Below, in pieces: positions 1 through 10,827 of a stretch of 64,000 nt of DNA (position 1 is the first letter of the stretch; each line of letters begins with the position of its first letter). The notes under the pieces were generated by a model. That model had not been told where the DNA came from, did no database searches, and saw only the letters and a list, made by a program, of their open reading frames with translations. Made by a program: the position numbers and the translations under genes. Origin of the DNA: Quillaja saponaria (Eukaryota; Streptophyta; Magnoliopsida; Fabales; Quillajaceae); contig CM055618.1 in NCBI GenBank assembly GCA_029379385.1, positions 15,043,071 to 15,107,070 of the forward strand. The letters are read 5' to 3'.

Positions 1-420
1 AGAAAGGAATCAACTTGCAGTTGCAAAGCAATACAAGATGCAGCAATACTCAACCAAGTGGGAATTGAGTAAAGTAGCAGCATAGAACATGGATGTACAT
101 AAGAACCACCAAAAAAGAAATAAGCTTTTAGTATAAAGATAAATAAGAGAGAAACCCTACCCTTGAAGATGTAGAGAAAAAACAATGAAGTGGGATTTGA
201 CTAACAACAAAGATTCTTCTTTATTTTCCCACTCCTTGGCATTAATTGGTTGCACCTTTTTTTGCTTTTTAGTTTGTACAGAAGAATTTCATAGTGATTT
301 TTTCACTCTTGCATCCAACAACCACAAAAGAGATGTCTTTGTACAAAGAACTTGATTCTCTTTCTCACTCTCTCAGTCTCGCTCTCTCTCAGTGGTGATG
401 ACACTATGAACGGAGCACAG
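1..420 (-). other. possible promoter and 5' leader of an off-window gene
   Basis: No convincing reading frame is present. Read on the minus strand, the segment around 350-400 is a GA/CT-rich stretch (repeated GAGAGA) typical of plant 5' leaders. It is followed by AT-rich non-coding sequence running toward the left edge. This suggests the leader or promoter of a minus-strand gene to the left. It is inference only; no start codon with an open frame is visible. Confidence 0.25.
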
Positions 421-1594
421 TAGACTCCAACTTACTTAACCATGGTTAACTTTCCAAATTATGATTTAACTCCACCTAATAAACAACTTTTGTTTGTTCT
501 GGACAAAGTTTACATCGGCCAGTCCGCCTGATATAACAATTTTATCAAATAGAGCTGTGTCTATTTGTTGTCAGTTGGCTAAGCTGGGATCTGCTACACT
601 CAGACTACACTAGGCTAAGCTGGGTTTAACATCGCTTCACTCCATTGTCTTGTCACTTAGTTTCGGCACAAATTAAAATAGTATGTTACCATCCACTCTA
701 TAATTTAATTTATAACCCTTTTTTTTTTTTTTTGGCTAAGATAATATATAACCATTTTGTTTCACTAAAATAAAGCTTTAGGAGTAGAAACACTTAACTA
801 GACGTCCGTTTAGGTTACATCGAAAAATATAAATAAAATTCGTAAAAAAAATTAAAATAACTAAAACTAAAACAAATCGTAAGATAGTTGATATCTTAAT
901 AATCAACTACGAATATAGAATTCTTAACAAATAAAACTCATAATATGAACATAAACAATATCACTTTATAATATTGATAACTCTAACTTAATACTCAAGT
1001 AATCATAATAATAATACTACTTCCTAATTAATAAGTATAATCCAAAGCAAATGCCATTTTTATTTCTACGGATTTGGAAGAGTTTCAAATTTTCGAAGTG
1101 TATTGTCATAATTAAAGAAAATTGACTCAGAGAGAACATTATATATAATATTTTGTAGAGATTGGGTCCGCTCAACTTGGAGAGTGGAGAATTGATGGCC
1201 AATCACCATCGCAATTATGAGTCGATGTGACACCACTCATTTTCCCATTTAATTTTTAAGTTTTATTCTTGGACATGAAGCAGTTGACATAATCATTTTA
1301 ATTTATTTTTTCGATCAGCTTATCCGCTCATATCATCTAATTTATTTTTCTGTTTTTATCTAAGACAACATCCCCTCCAGCATATATTAACTATCACACC
1401 AACCAAACCCTTACAATATTTCACAAACAGATCAGCAGAATTTATTTTTTTCTATTGATTTGTCATGTAATATAAGTAACATTTGTTTACTTGGACTGAA
1501 GTTTTGAAGAGTAACATGCGACAGAAAGTTAGAGTTAGGACAAGTTGCGTAACCAATGGTCCAAATTTGCTTGATGTTTCTGTAAACTGCTCCG
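421..1594. other. intergenic, no gene seen
   Basis: This is AT-rich sequence with short open frames of about 60 codons that show no recognisable motif. The part nearest 1594 should include the 3' UTR and poly(A) site of RAD1, which ends at 1595 on the minus strand. Nothing else is supported. Confidence 0.6.
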
Positions 1595-4500
1595 TTAATC
1601 ATTTCTAGAATCATCAATTTCCTCTGGTTTCACAAAGAACTCAACAAAAGCAATCCGACTGGGTGGCTGGTAGCCTGCAGAGTCCATAAGTGAGTGTGGA
1701 ATGGATTGTTTGGCAATTGAAACCAGATGCTGAACTTTCAACATTCCACCTCTCCCAACAGTGAACTTGCTTCCTCTGTTATCTTTAATAACACTGCTGG
1801 GTATGTTAGACGTTGTCGCTCGGAGGAACTTATATTTATACCTGTCAACAGACAAGGTTAGAAATGGATAGATTTGTGTAGGTAAATGGATTAATTATGT
1901 AGAAATATATAAGTTGATACTTGTAAGAGACTTGATGATCACAATGGAACGCTGCCAAGAGATCAGTATTCACATAATACATGAAGTCTATCTGCAATAA
2001 TGACGAATTTTAGTCAGCAAAAGTAAATCACTACAAGCAGCAAGCCCTTAGTTGTCAGGTGAAAGCAATACAGACCTGCAAGTCTCCATGGCCTTCCCCT
2101 TTAAACGTAACAGAAGGGGGACTTGGCTGTAGAGTAATCTGGATGCTCGAGCCAGGCCATTCAAGATCCTCAATAGCTTCCTTCAATGCTGCAGACTAGG
2201 TGTACAAAATCAAAAGATCAGTCCACTGCAAGATAAATAGATGTCTCACAAAAATTGATTATACTTTTTAGGGCGGATGTGCTTGTTCCTTCAAAGTATT
2301 AGCACACAGAGGAGAAGTAGAGCCAAATGAAGTAAATAACAGTAATTTATCACATTGAAAGAACCAAACAGAATAGCATACTGATTGATACCTTCAGATT
2401 CTTTAACATACAAACATTATAAGAATTCAGAAAGACCACACCTGATCAAACATTGATACATAGACATGTACTTTTTTGCTATAACAAATTCAGATACTCT
2501 GTTCATAAGGATTGTAAAAATGACAGATAAAGTGGTATTAACCAAAAGAAAGTTTATATGGACTTCATAGAATCGAATGACTTCAACAAAGCATAAACTT
2601 GAAGTCCACTGTACAAATCCAATCTCCAAACAAGCATCAGCAAGGTTGAAGATCTGAAGCGGAACTTGCATGTAATATTTACATTCTTACATATACAGAG
2701 ACAATTCTTACAGTCTCATTAAGCAGTATCAAACGATACTGAAGGATACAGGTTCAAACAAACTTGGTATGTGAAACCTTGTGTTTTCCTTGTTATCGAA
2801 AAACAAAAACAATTTAAGTTATATTCATAAAAAAGTTGATGTGATAAGATCATGCAGCTTAAAATATACTTTATGCTAGGAAGCAGCTAGTACAACTAGT
2901 ATGAGCATGTAATGCCTTTGACATTAGATTTGAATATTGTATAGAACACCTTAACAGTAAAACTCAGTGGAGTAGTTCCTGCAGGTTGAAAATTATAGTC
3001 CCACGAAATTGTGTCAGGAATCCTTGTCCTTATCTCCGCATAAATGCTAGCATCCAGCGAATCAACAGACCTGAACAAGTAAACTATATTGTCAAACTAG
3101 AACTTTAAGTCATGGATAAAAGACACAAGAACAAAGAGCTGGTTAGCTGATTTACTTTTCTAGTAAGTGAAGTAGTGAACATGAAATATCTAAACCAATT
3201 TAACATCCAAATAATACCCACACAGGATTGGCTACTATAGGCTATCATGAACCAGCTGCTTCCCCCACTAATCAGCTTCTATGTAATACTTCTTTGGTGA
3301 CATTTTGTCCAAGCAAGAAAATAGATATCAAACTATAATTATCTATTCTAAATTGCAGTTTTTCAATTGTCTTCTTCATCATCAGGAATAAACATTAGAA
3401 TCTAATTAGTCGTACTCATGCAGTGTCATTGAACAATAAAGGAGTCAAACAAAAAAACAATTGATGAACGTTACAAAAAAGACCCAATGTAGTTGTCCAA
3501 ACATCACTCTTGACTCACCAAAAAATCAGAAGCCAGAGAACTCAGAAAAACTATCTCATTAGTGGTTTCCATCCTTTGCCTTAATGAATAAGTGGAGAAT
3601 TCAAAAAGAAGATGCATCTTCATCATTGTCTTGTCAGTTCCACAAATTGCTAAAGCTAAGTAAGTCATATTGCGGTAAGGGGATAAATATAATTCATATA
3701 CAATGACTTTTCCTTGAGTTCCATATAATAAAAGAGAAAAGAAACCCCTTCCCCCTCTCAACACATGCATAGCACAAACTAAGCCTTAAATTGAAATAAA
3801 ACTACTAACAAACTCAAAATAAAAAACCACATGACATACTTCAGAAGAACCTGCATGTCTGGCCCTGGATATTGAATTCGAATCATACTTGAGTGCCCAG
3901 GAACTGAAAATGTGTTCAAGCAATCCACAAAAAGGCTCAAGCTCACTCCAAACCGAGGCCGCCCTTGGGCATTGTACTCATAACTAAGAAAAAGCTGCAA
4001 GTAGCTTAACATTTAAGCTCCAGAATGGTTACCAAAAGAAATGATACCTTATTTAATAATTAATAGCTTAGCAATTACAATACTTTTAAGAGAAAATACA
4101 ATTTTAAGATTTTTGTTGAGTTAACCATATTTGTCTAACCCAAACTTTCCAATTACAATCAATAATTCATTTCTTGTTTAAGTTTCTACAAACATAATAT
4201 TAATGAATGATGGTACTATAATTGGTACCTCGCGCTTTAGATAAACCTTGGCCTGAAGACAACCGGTTTCTTCAACAATCAACACAATTCCGTGTTCTGA
4301 TAATTCCAACACCGCGTCCTAAAGTGTAATATAGCAAGAAATTATCAACCACATAAAATTTTGGCAAACCCTAAGATCTAAAACTAAAGTACCAGTGTCG
4401 AATTCAAATTAACCAATTCAATTTAAGTACAGTGTTTTGTCTTCCTATTTACTTTCTCCCGGGAACCAAAAGGAAAAGTGAGAAGTGCGCTCGATGGGAA

Positions 4501-4636
4501 AAGGAGGAAAGAATGAAGAAGGACCCACCTGATGACGTTTCCATCGGACGGAGCTTAGTGCGTCGACCAAGCCTTGGACGTTCTCGAGCTGGCACACCAG
4601 GTCAGGTGCTTCCGTCTCCATAGCCGACGAGCTCAT
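1595..4636 (-). CDS. RAD1: RAD1, 9-1-1 checkpoint clamp subunit
   Basis: This encodes the Rad1 subunit of the Rad9-Rad1-Hus1 clamp, which is loaded at damaged DNA in the nucleus to activate checkpoint signalling. Seven exons on the minus strand read 4636-4529, 4318-4229, 3994-3840, 3070-2950, 2195-2076, 1991-1921 and 1841-1595. They join in frame at GT-AG sites to give 303 residues, near the roughly 280-300 of the family. The start MSSSAMETE was chosen because an upstream in-frame Met would add a 25-residue tail not expected in Rad1. Family landmarks are LVDALSSVRWKR near the N-terminus, FVDCLNTFSVPG in the middle, LKEAIEDLEWPGSSIQI, and a C-terminal block around KVQHLVSIAK followed by IAFVEFFVKPEE. 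These align with human RAD1 segments such as CFVEYYCCPDEE. The gene is divergent from HSFA1, 480 bp away, and an E2F-type site lies just upstream of the start. Confidence 0.93.
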
Positions 4637-5116
4637 TTCCCTTTTCCCGCCAACTACACAGAAAGAAGATGATCTCCCATTGTAAGCAGTGAAATTAAGC
4701 GGGATTTTCAAGTTAAATATTGGGCTTATTGTAAGGACAGCATTGATATCAAATAGAAACTTTTAAGGATGAAACTTAATTAAACAAAATATTTGGGACA
4801 AATTTGAAATTTTATGGAAGTTTGAGGGTAAAAACTTATATTTCCATAATTTACTATTTGCAATGTGCGAACGAAGGAATTAACACGATGGCAAAGATGT
4901 AATTTCATGTCTCAATCTTGGTCACCCGCAGCCCCCAAAAGGCAGAAGGCAGTTCGTGTATATAATCTCCGTCGCTTAACTAGGGTTTAAGTTTCGAACA
5001 ATGGCTGACATCCGATCCTCGGGAAACTATAGACATTAGACAATAATACCAGTCCATTTCCCCATTTTGTTTTTTCAATATATAATTTTATTATTATTAT
5101 TTTATTTTTTTTGGTG
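4637..5116. promoter_or_regulatory. shared divergent promoter, RAD1 / HSFA1
   Basis: This 480-bp interval separates the two divergent start codons. On the RAD1 side, TTTCCCGC at 4643-4650 is an exact plant E2F consensus core, 7 bp from the RAD1 ATG. A second related site, GCGGGA, lies near 4700. On the HSFA1 side, TATATAAT at 4959-4966 is a good TATA box, placing transcription start near 4990. A 12-codon upstream ORF follows in the leader. Motif assignment is by eye and binding is inferred. Confidence 0.6.
5001..5039 (+). promoter_or_regulatory. uORF in HSFA1 leader (12 codons)
   Basis: An ATG at 5001, about 40 bp downstream of the TATA box, opens [12 protein letters not shown] followed by TAG at 5037-5039. 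It ends 77 bp before the HSFA1 start, and no other ATG intervenes. If the leader starts where the TATA box predicts, ribosomes meet this frame first. Its ATG has A at -3 and G at +4, a strong context. Confidence 0.5.
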
Positions 5117-8100
5117 ATGGATGGAGTCAATAGCAGCAGTGGTGACGGCGGTTCCAGTGGCGGAGCTCAGCCTCCGGCGCCGGCTCCAATTCCTAATGCC
5201 AACGCACCGGCGCCTTTTCTAAGTAAGACATACGACATGGTGGATGATCCGTCCAGTGATGCGGTCGTATCTTGGAGCCCAACCAACAACAGCTTCGTGG
5301 TTTGGAACCCACCTGAATTTGCCAGAGACCTATTGCCCAAGTATTTCAAGCACAATAACTTCTCCAGCTTTGTTAGGCAGTTGAATACATATGTATGGTT
5401 CTCTTTCTCTTTCCGTTTATCGTCTTTTAGCTCACACTTTCTTTGTCAAATTTTGTTGGGAGTTTCTTGCTTGGTGATTACTGTGAGTTCTTTGTGATTT
5501 TTGTAATTTTTTTAGTGATTTTTAGTTGTGGCGGATAGATGTGGAATAAGATACACTGCATGAAATAATAGACATTTGACTGTTCGATATTGATAATGGA
5601 AAAGGTGAAAGAATATTGTATTGCATTTGGGTTTTCAATGTTTTGAGTTGGTTTGGGTAATGTTACGAACTAATGAGTATGTGTGCCAGTCATTTTGAGT
5701 TGGTTTGCTACTCTTCCCCTCTATCGTCTTTTTTTTTTTTTTTTTTTTTTTGCTTCTCTCCTACTTTCTTGGTTCTTTCAAACAAACTAGGAACTTGCCT
5801 TATGTAAGTCAAATGGTAGTGGAAAGGTTTGATGATTTTGTTTCTTTATGTCCAAGAAAACTGTATGATTTGTGAGGTTCTATATTTGATATATATTCCT
5901 CCTGAATTTTCTCAGCAACTAAATGGAGCGGAAGGGGGAAAATGACAGAAAGAAATTCTCAGGTTTATCAATGACCTCCATTTTGAGGTTATTAATGGCC
6001 TTTGATTTTGATTGTTTTTGAATATATAAAACTAAAAGTGATTGTTCAAAGTAGGGTACATGTTCAAATTAGTGTCTTAGAAATCAACTGCTGTTGTTAC
6101 CCCCATGGTTATTGGTATAGCATGATGGTTGCAGTCTCTAAAGTTTTCGGTTTATAAGGGATACAATTTAAAGATTGCTTGAAATGTATCTCAGAAATGA
6201 CATGGACAGTTTGCAAAAAAGTTTATTACAGAAGTTATTCTTTTAGTAGTACAAATATGATGACCATTTTGTAATTTCTGTATTTGAATCTGAAGGGTGG
6301 GTATTTTTCAGATAAATTGTTTTGGCCGTAATTGATTGTGTTAATGGAGCTTTGGGTAGGTAACATGACACAGACAATTGTAGTGAGGATGGATGGATTG
6401 TTTGTTCAAGGTGTGCACTGAATATGACTTCAGATAGGAGTGATTGGCATGAATGACAAATGGAATCATGTTGACCATAATTAATTCAATTCCAAGTACT
6501 GGAATTCCCATTTCACCTTTAAGATCTGTATGTCAAATGTAGCTTATGAAGCAGCATTGCTGATTGGTTGCTGAAATGTGAAAGAATTCTTTTGACAGTA
6601 ATTAAATAGTCTACTAAATAATTTCTATTTTATTATGTGGAAGTACCATGTTTATGGTTTTGTTGCACTTTCTTGCACAGATATTTTTTCTATTGATGTC
6701 TTTGTGAGAAAATATACAAGTATAAAAGTCTTGGAAGAGAAGTTAGCCTTGGGAAGGAGTAAATGGAGGAAAATAATTCTTGTGGAGGAGGATTCAAAGT
6801 AGTTTTGTGAGGATCCATTAAGGCAAACCCAATGATTTGGGATTGAAGTTTTTTTTTTTTTTTTTTTTTTTTAGTAGTGTACTTAATTTATGTGTTGTTT
6901 TTGTTACATGACTATAGAAATATTGTTTAGGTACTTGCCTTCGTTTCCTCCTTTTTTTCCTTTTAATCTCAGGTCTAATAGCACTTTCTCTCATAAAAAA
7001 AAACAAGGTTGGAAGGTTAGATGAATGGTGCATAAGTCTGTGTAGCTTAAATTTATGACCAAGAATCCAAATCATATTTCCTGTGGAAGGTCTGAATACG
7101 TAGATCCTAAAAATTTGCTTCACCTGTTCTATTGCCTTGAAAAAAGAGAATGTATACATCTTCTACTCGTTGCCCCTACCTAGATTAATGTCTGTTTTAT
7201 GCGTGGTAGGGGATGGTCAAGTTGAGGAGCAGGTAATTAATGCTTTCTACCTTTCTGTTGTCTGTAAATTTTTTTGGAGGCTTAGGGATAAAGCTGATAA
7301 TCACTATATTCTTTTAACAATTGTTATCAAATAAATATGTGAATGAATAATATAGGCATGGTAGATGGCAGCAGGATGGGACTAGTAGTGTCGCAAAACG
7401 CGACTCCCACTAAACCTACTGAGATATTTGTCCAAAGGCATTCCAACTTATTCATAAGTAATTAAGTCTTATAAAAAAAAAGAAAAAAGGTAATTCAGTC
7501 TGAACTAGGTTCCCATGGCAGTTTTCATTATTGGTACCCTGGCTTGTATAAACAGTTACACTTCAAGTTGATTCTAGAATCCCTTAGGGAGCAGTTCCAT
7601 TAGAGAACTTCTGTACCCTGTTGAGCTATTCTCGTGGACTGTGGTACAGCCCTGCTATAATTTCTTCATTGTAATTGACCAACACTCAAGTTTTGCACTT
7701 CTTTAAACTTTAAAAAATTGATTTTGAAATTGGATTTCACCCTTTCCATTTTTTTCTTTGGTGTTGTCTCTATTTGTTAAACAGGGCTTCAGGAAGGTTG
7801 ATCCAGACCGCTGGGAATTTGCAAATGAAGAGTTTTTAAGGGGTCAAAAACACTTGCTTAGGAATATTACGCGTCGAAAACCTTCCCATGTACACAGTCA
7901 CCAACAGGCACGACAATCGCATGGACAGAGTTCATCAGTGGGGCCATGTGTAGAAGTTGGTAAATTTGGACTTGAGGAAGAAGTTGAGAGGCTTAAAAGG
8001 GACAAGAGTGTGCTCATGCAGGAGCTTGTGCGATTGAGGCAGCAGCAACAGGCCACTGACAGCCAGATGCAAACAATGGTACAACGTCTTCAAGGAATGG

Positions 8101-9026
8101 AGCAACGGCAACAACAAATGATGTCATTTCTTGCCAAGGCTGTCCAGAGCCCTGGCTTTTTGGCTCAGTTTGTACAGCAACAAAATGAGAGCAATAGGCG
8201 CATAGGGAAAACTTGTAAAAAACGGCGGCTGAAGCAGGAAGGTATTGCTGAGAGTGATCATACTGCATCTCCTGATGGACAAATTGTAGAGTACCAACCT
8301 CTGATGAATGAGGCAGCCAAACCAATGCTCAGGCAGATCATGAAATCGGATTGTTCTTCTCAGCTTGAATCTTTCAAAGGTAACCCTGATAATTGCATGA
8401 TTGGTGATGCATCAACTGCAATGGATACTGCCAGCTCTTCAACCCGAACTTCAGGAGTAACTCTTCAAGAGGTCCCACCAACTTCAGGGACTTCAGGACA
8501 TGGAGTCTCAGCAGCTGTATGTGACATACAATCTTCTCTAGGAGTTGCAGCTTCTGAAAAAATCACGACAGCTCAGTTCCCTGATATTAGTGTACTGGTT
8601 GGATCACCAGAAGGGTCTTCCATCCCTCTTTCCCAGGACGATGTCATCATTCCTGAGCTTTCTCAAATTCCAAATATGATGCCAGAAAGTGTTGTAGATT
8701 ATCCTGAAGAATCTTACATGGGACCTGAGACAGACAATGATGGATATATAGATCCCACTTCACTGGGAGTCGATGATTTAGTGCCTTTTTATCTTGATAA
8801 TATGTCGCCTGATCCAGACATTGATGCCTTGTTAGACAGTTCGTCTACCTTCTGGAATGACCTTTTCGTGCAAAGTCCGGTGCCAGAAGAGATAGAATCC
8901 AACCCTGCTGAGGCACCTAAAGGGAATGAAGTGCAGCCACTGGAAAATCGAAGGGTCAAAGCTCAAAATATGGACCAGCTTACTGAGCAGATGGAACTTC
9001 TTTCTTCTGATACCAAAGGAACCTGA
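5117..9026 (+). CDS. HSFA1: HSFA1-type heat shock transcription factor
   Basis: This is the class A1 master regulator of the heat response; it binds heat shock elements as a trimer. Two exons, 5117-5392 and 7785-9026, give 505 residues. The 2.4-kb intron interrupts the DNA-binding domain after FVRQLNTY and resumes with [10 protein letters not shown], the conserved HSF intron position. Domains: winged-helix DBD about 33-126; HR-A/B oligomerisation coiled coil about 153-222 ([10 protein letters not shown] to LAKAVQSP), with the extended class A spacing; a basic nuclear signal KKRRLK shortly after; AHA activation motif TFWNDLF near 447; and a C-terminal export signal [11 protein letters not shown] near 488-498. 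The start is the ATG at 5117; the two codons before it are TTG and GTG. Length and AHA/NES layout match HSFA1 (a/b/d); the exact subtype is not resolvable here. Confidence 0.95.
5729..5751. repeat. poly-T tract in HSFA1 intron (23 T)
   Basis: This is an uninterrupted run of T within the single large HSFA1 intron. A second run of about 24 T lies at 6849-6872 in the same intron. Both are ordinary plant intronic homopolymers, and their exact lengths are assembly sensitive. Confidence 0.8.
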
Positions 9027-10012
9027 TTGTCTTTACCAAATGTATATTCGTCTATCATATAATGTCCAAGGTAAATCCAGGCACAAATATATACCAGTAA
9101 TTGCTACATTCATGTCTCCTCTTATCTCTTCATTTGGAAAGCAGCTATAACTTTTTGTCCAGCCACCTGTCTCTATTATGAGCATGTGGAGACTCAAAAC
9201 TTGATCTTTCATTCTTTTCCCTGAGTTTTTCACTTTGGGCTATGATTCTTTTTAGCCAGTCGACATGATCTGGTAGACACAACTTCTGTTTTGGTGGAAC
9301 TGCTTTTAACATGAAACGTTCTTTTCTCTTTTTTCTTTTGAACAGTCCTGGGGAAGATATGGACACGTTTGAGTTCTAGTCTTCACCTCATTTTACATGC
9401 ACGTAATGAAGAATAAGTTTTTGTTAGTTAAGGGAAATGAATCAATTGAGAATTGCCTTCCATTTCGAACTCTGTTATTTCAGATTATGTGATATTGTAG
9501 AGTAATCCAACGGCCAAGATTGATTATTCTGCACCATCTGATCAAGCTTTCTTTGGTTGTAGGCGTACGAGCTCAACGAGAGCCCTGAAGGGATTTTGGG
9601 ACAAATCAAGTCCTTAGACGTGTCAACTAGATATCACCACAAAAACCTCACCTGACCATCCATTATGGGATGATTTATGTCACGTCTCACATTCCTATGT
9701 GCCACTAGTGTAGTGGAGTTGACTCCCCAATTCTAACTTACGTTATAGCAATCGGATTGATTTCCTTACTATATTCAGTTTTTTAAATTCACAAAAGGCT
9801 CACATACATTTATATAACACAAGCATATATAAAAAGATTAGTGTGTAAATGACATTGGTGAGACGGACTATTTTGCTTTGTTATGGAATACATGGAAGAA
9901 AGTTCATTAAATGATGTGTGTTAAGAGATCATTAGGGATTCCCAGAGGAGGTCATCTCCAGCTAGGCAAAGCGTTTGTTGGAAGGGGGGAGCTATTTACA
10001 TGTCATGCAAAT
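9027..10012. other. HSFA1 3' UTR and intergenic DNA
   Basis: The first few hundred bases after the HSFA1 stop should be its 3' UTR. The remainder has no open frame with recognisable content. Its right end leads into the kinase relic; kinase-like text earlier than about 10013 could not be confirmed. Confidence 0.5.
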
Positions 10013-10441
10013 AGTGCACATGAATATAAAGCCATCAAATCTCATTAGTGAATGATAAAGGGGAAGTAAAAATTGCAGAATTTGGAGTTAGTCAGATGTA
10101 TATATACGGTGGCGTATGAACGGGAAGCATGGGATGACTACAAGCTGGGGATGTTTGGTCAGTAGGTGAAGTGGTGCTGGAATGTCTTGTGGGTCATTTT
10201 CCTTCTATTGATCCGGGGCAAAAACCAACCGGATTGGGCATCGTTGATGTGTGCTCTTTGCTTTGGAGAAAGGCTGGAGATGCCGGAAACTGCATTGCCA
10301 GAGCTTCGAAGTTTTGTTAGGAGGTGCTTAGAGAAGGATTGGAGGAAGAGAGGGACGGTTGCTGAGCTTCTTAGCTACCCTTTTGTGAATGTAAGTCGTG
10401 GTACTACCGAAGAGCTGAATGATTACGTTTTGCATGGTTGA
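10013..10441 (+). pseudogene. decayed MAP kinase kinase (MKK7/9/10-type) relic
   Basis: Only fragments of a kinase C-lobe remain, in shifting frames. IVHMNIKPSNL (from about 10013) matches the catalytic loop, with the usual aspartate replaced by asparagine. A +1 shift leads to VNDKGEVKIAEFGVSQM, where DFG has become EFG. The activation segment is mostly missing. DVWSVGEVVLECLVGHFPSI starts at 10150. Another shift near 10220 leads to DWASLMCALCFGERLEMPE and SFVRRCLEKDWRKR, ending at 10441. The pairing of VGHFP with DWA.LMCA.CFGE is characteristic of the plant MKK7/8/9/10 group, whose genes are typically intronless. The N-lobe, ATP loop and catalytic residues are lost, so it cannot encode an active kinase. 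Confidence 0.85.
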
Positions 10442-10827
10442 ATTGCACTATTTCGTTTTTTAGATTGATTTAATAATTTTACATACTTTCCTTATTCTTT
10501 CTACAAACCAAATGAAGATGTTGGAGACATTTTCACTGTAATGCACCTGTCCCTTTAGGCAGATCTATATTGCCTCCTGAAATGACTAAACTTTAAAAAT
10601 TTAAAAGAATGAAATATAAGAAGAAAAAAAAAAATATATAGATATCCTTGATTACAAGCTGAAAATCTAAGATATATGGCCACGATCAAAATGCTCTTAC
10701 ACACCAATATGCAGATGAAGTTCAGTGATAAAACAGCTCATATAGTCATATTGACTTGTTGGTCAAAACGTTATCCTTTTTATGTTTACAAATAATGCAA
10801 AATGCTTTATATGCAAAGAAGTCTGAA
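10442..10827. other. intergenic, no gene seen
   Basis: This short AT-rich gap lies between the kinase relic and the stop codon of the minus-strand small protein gene. It probably includes that gene's 3' UTR. No other feature is visible. Confidence 0.5.
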
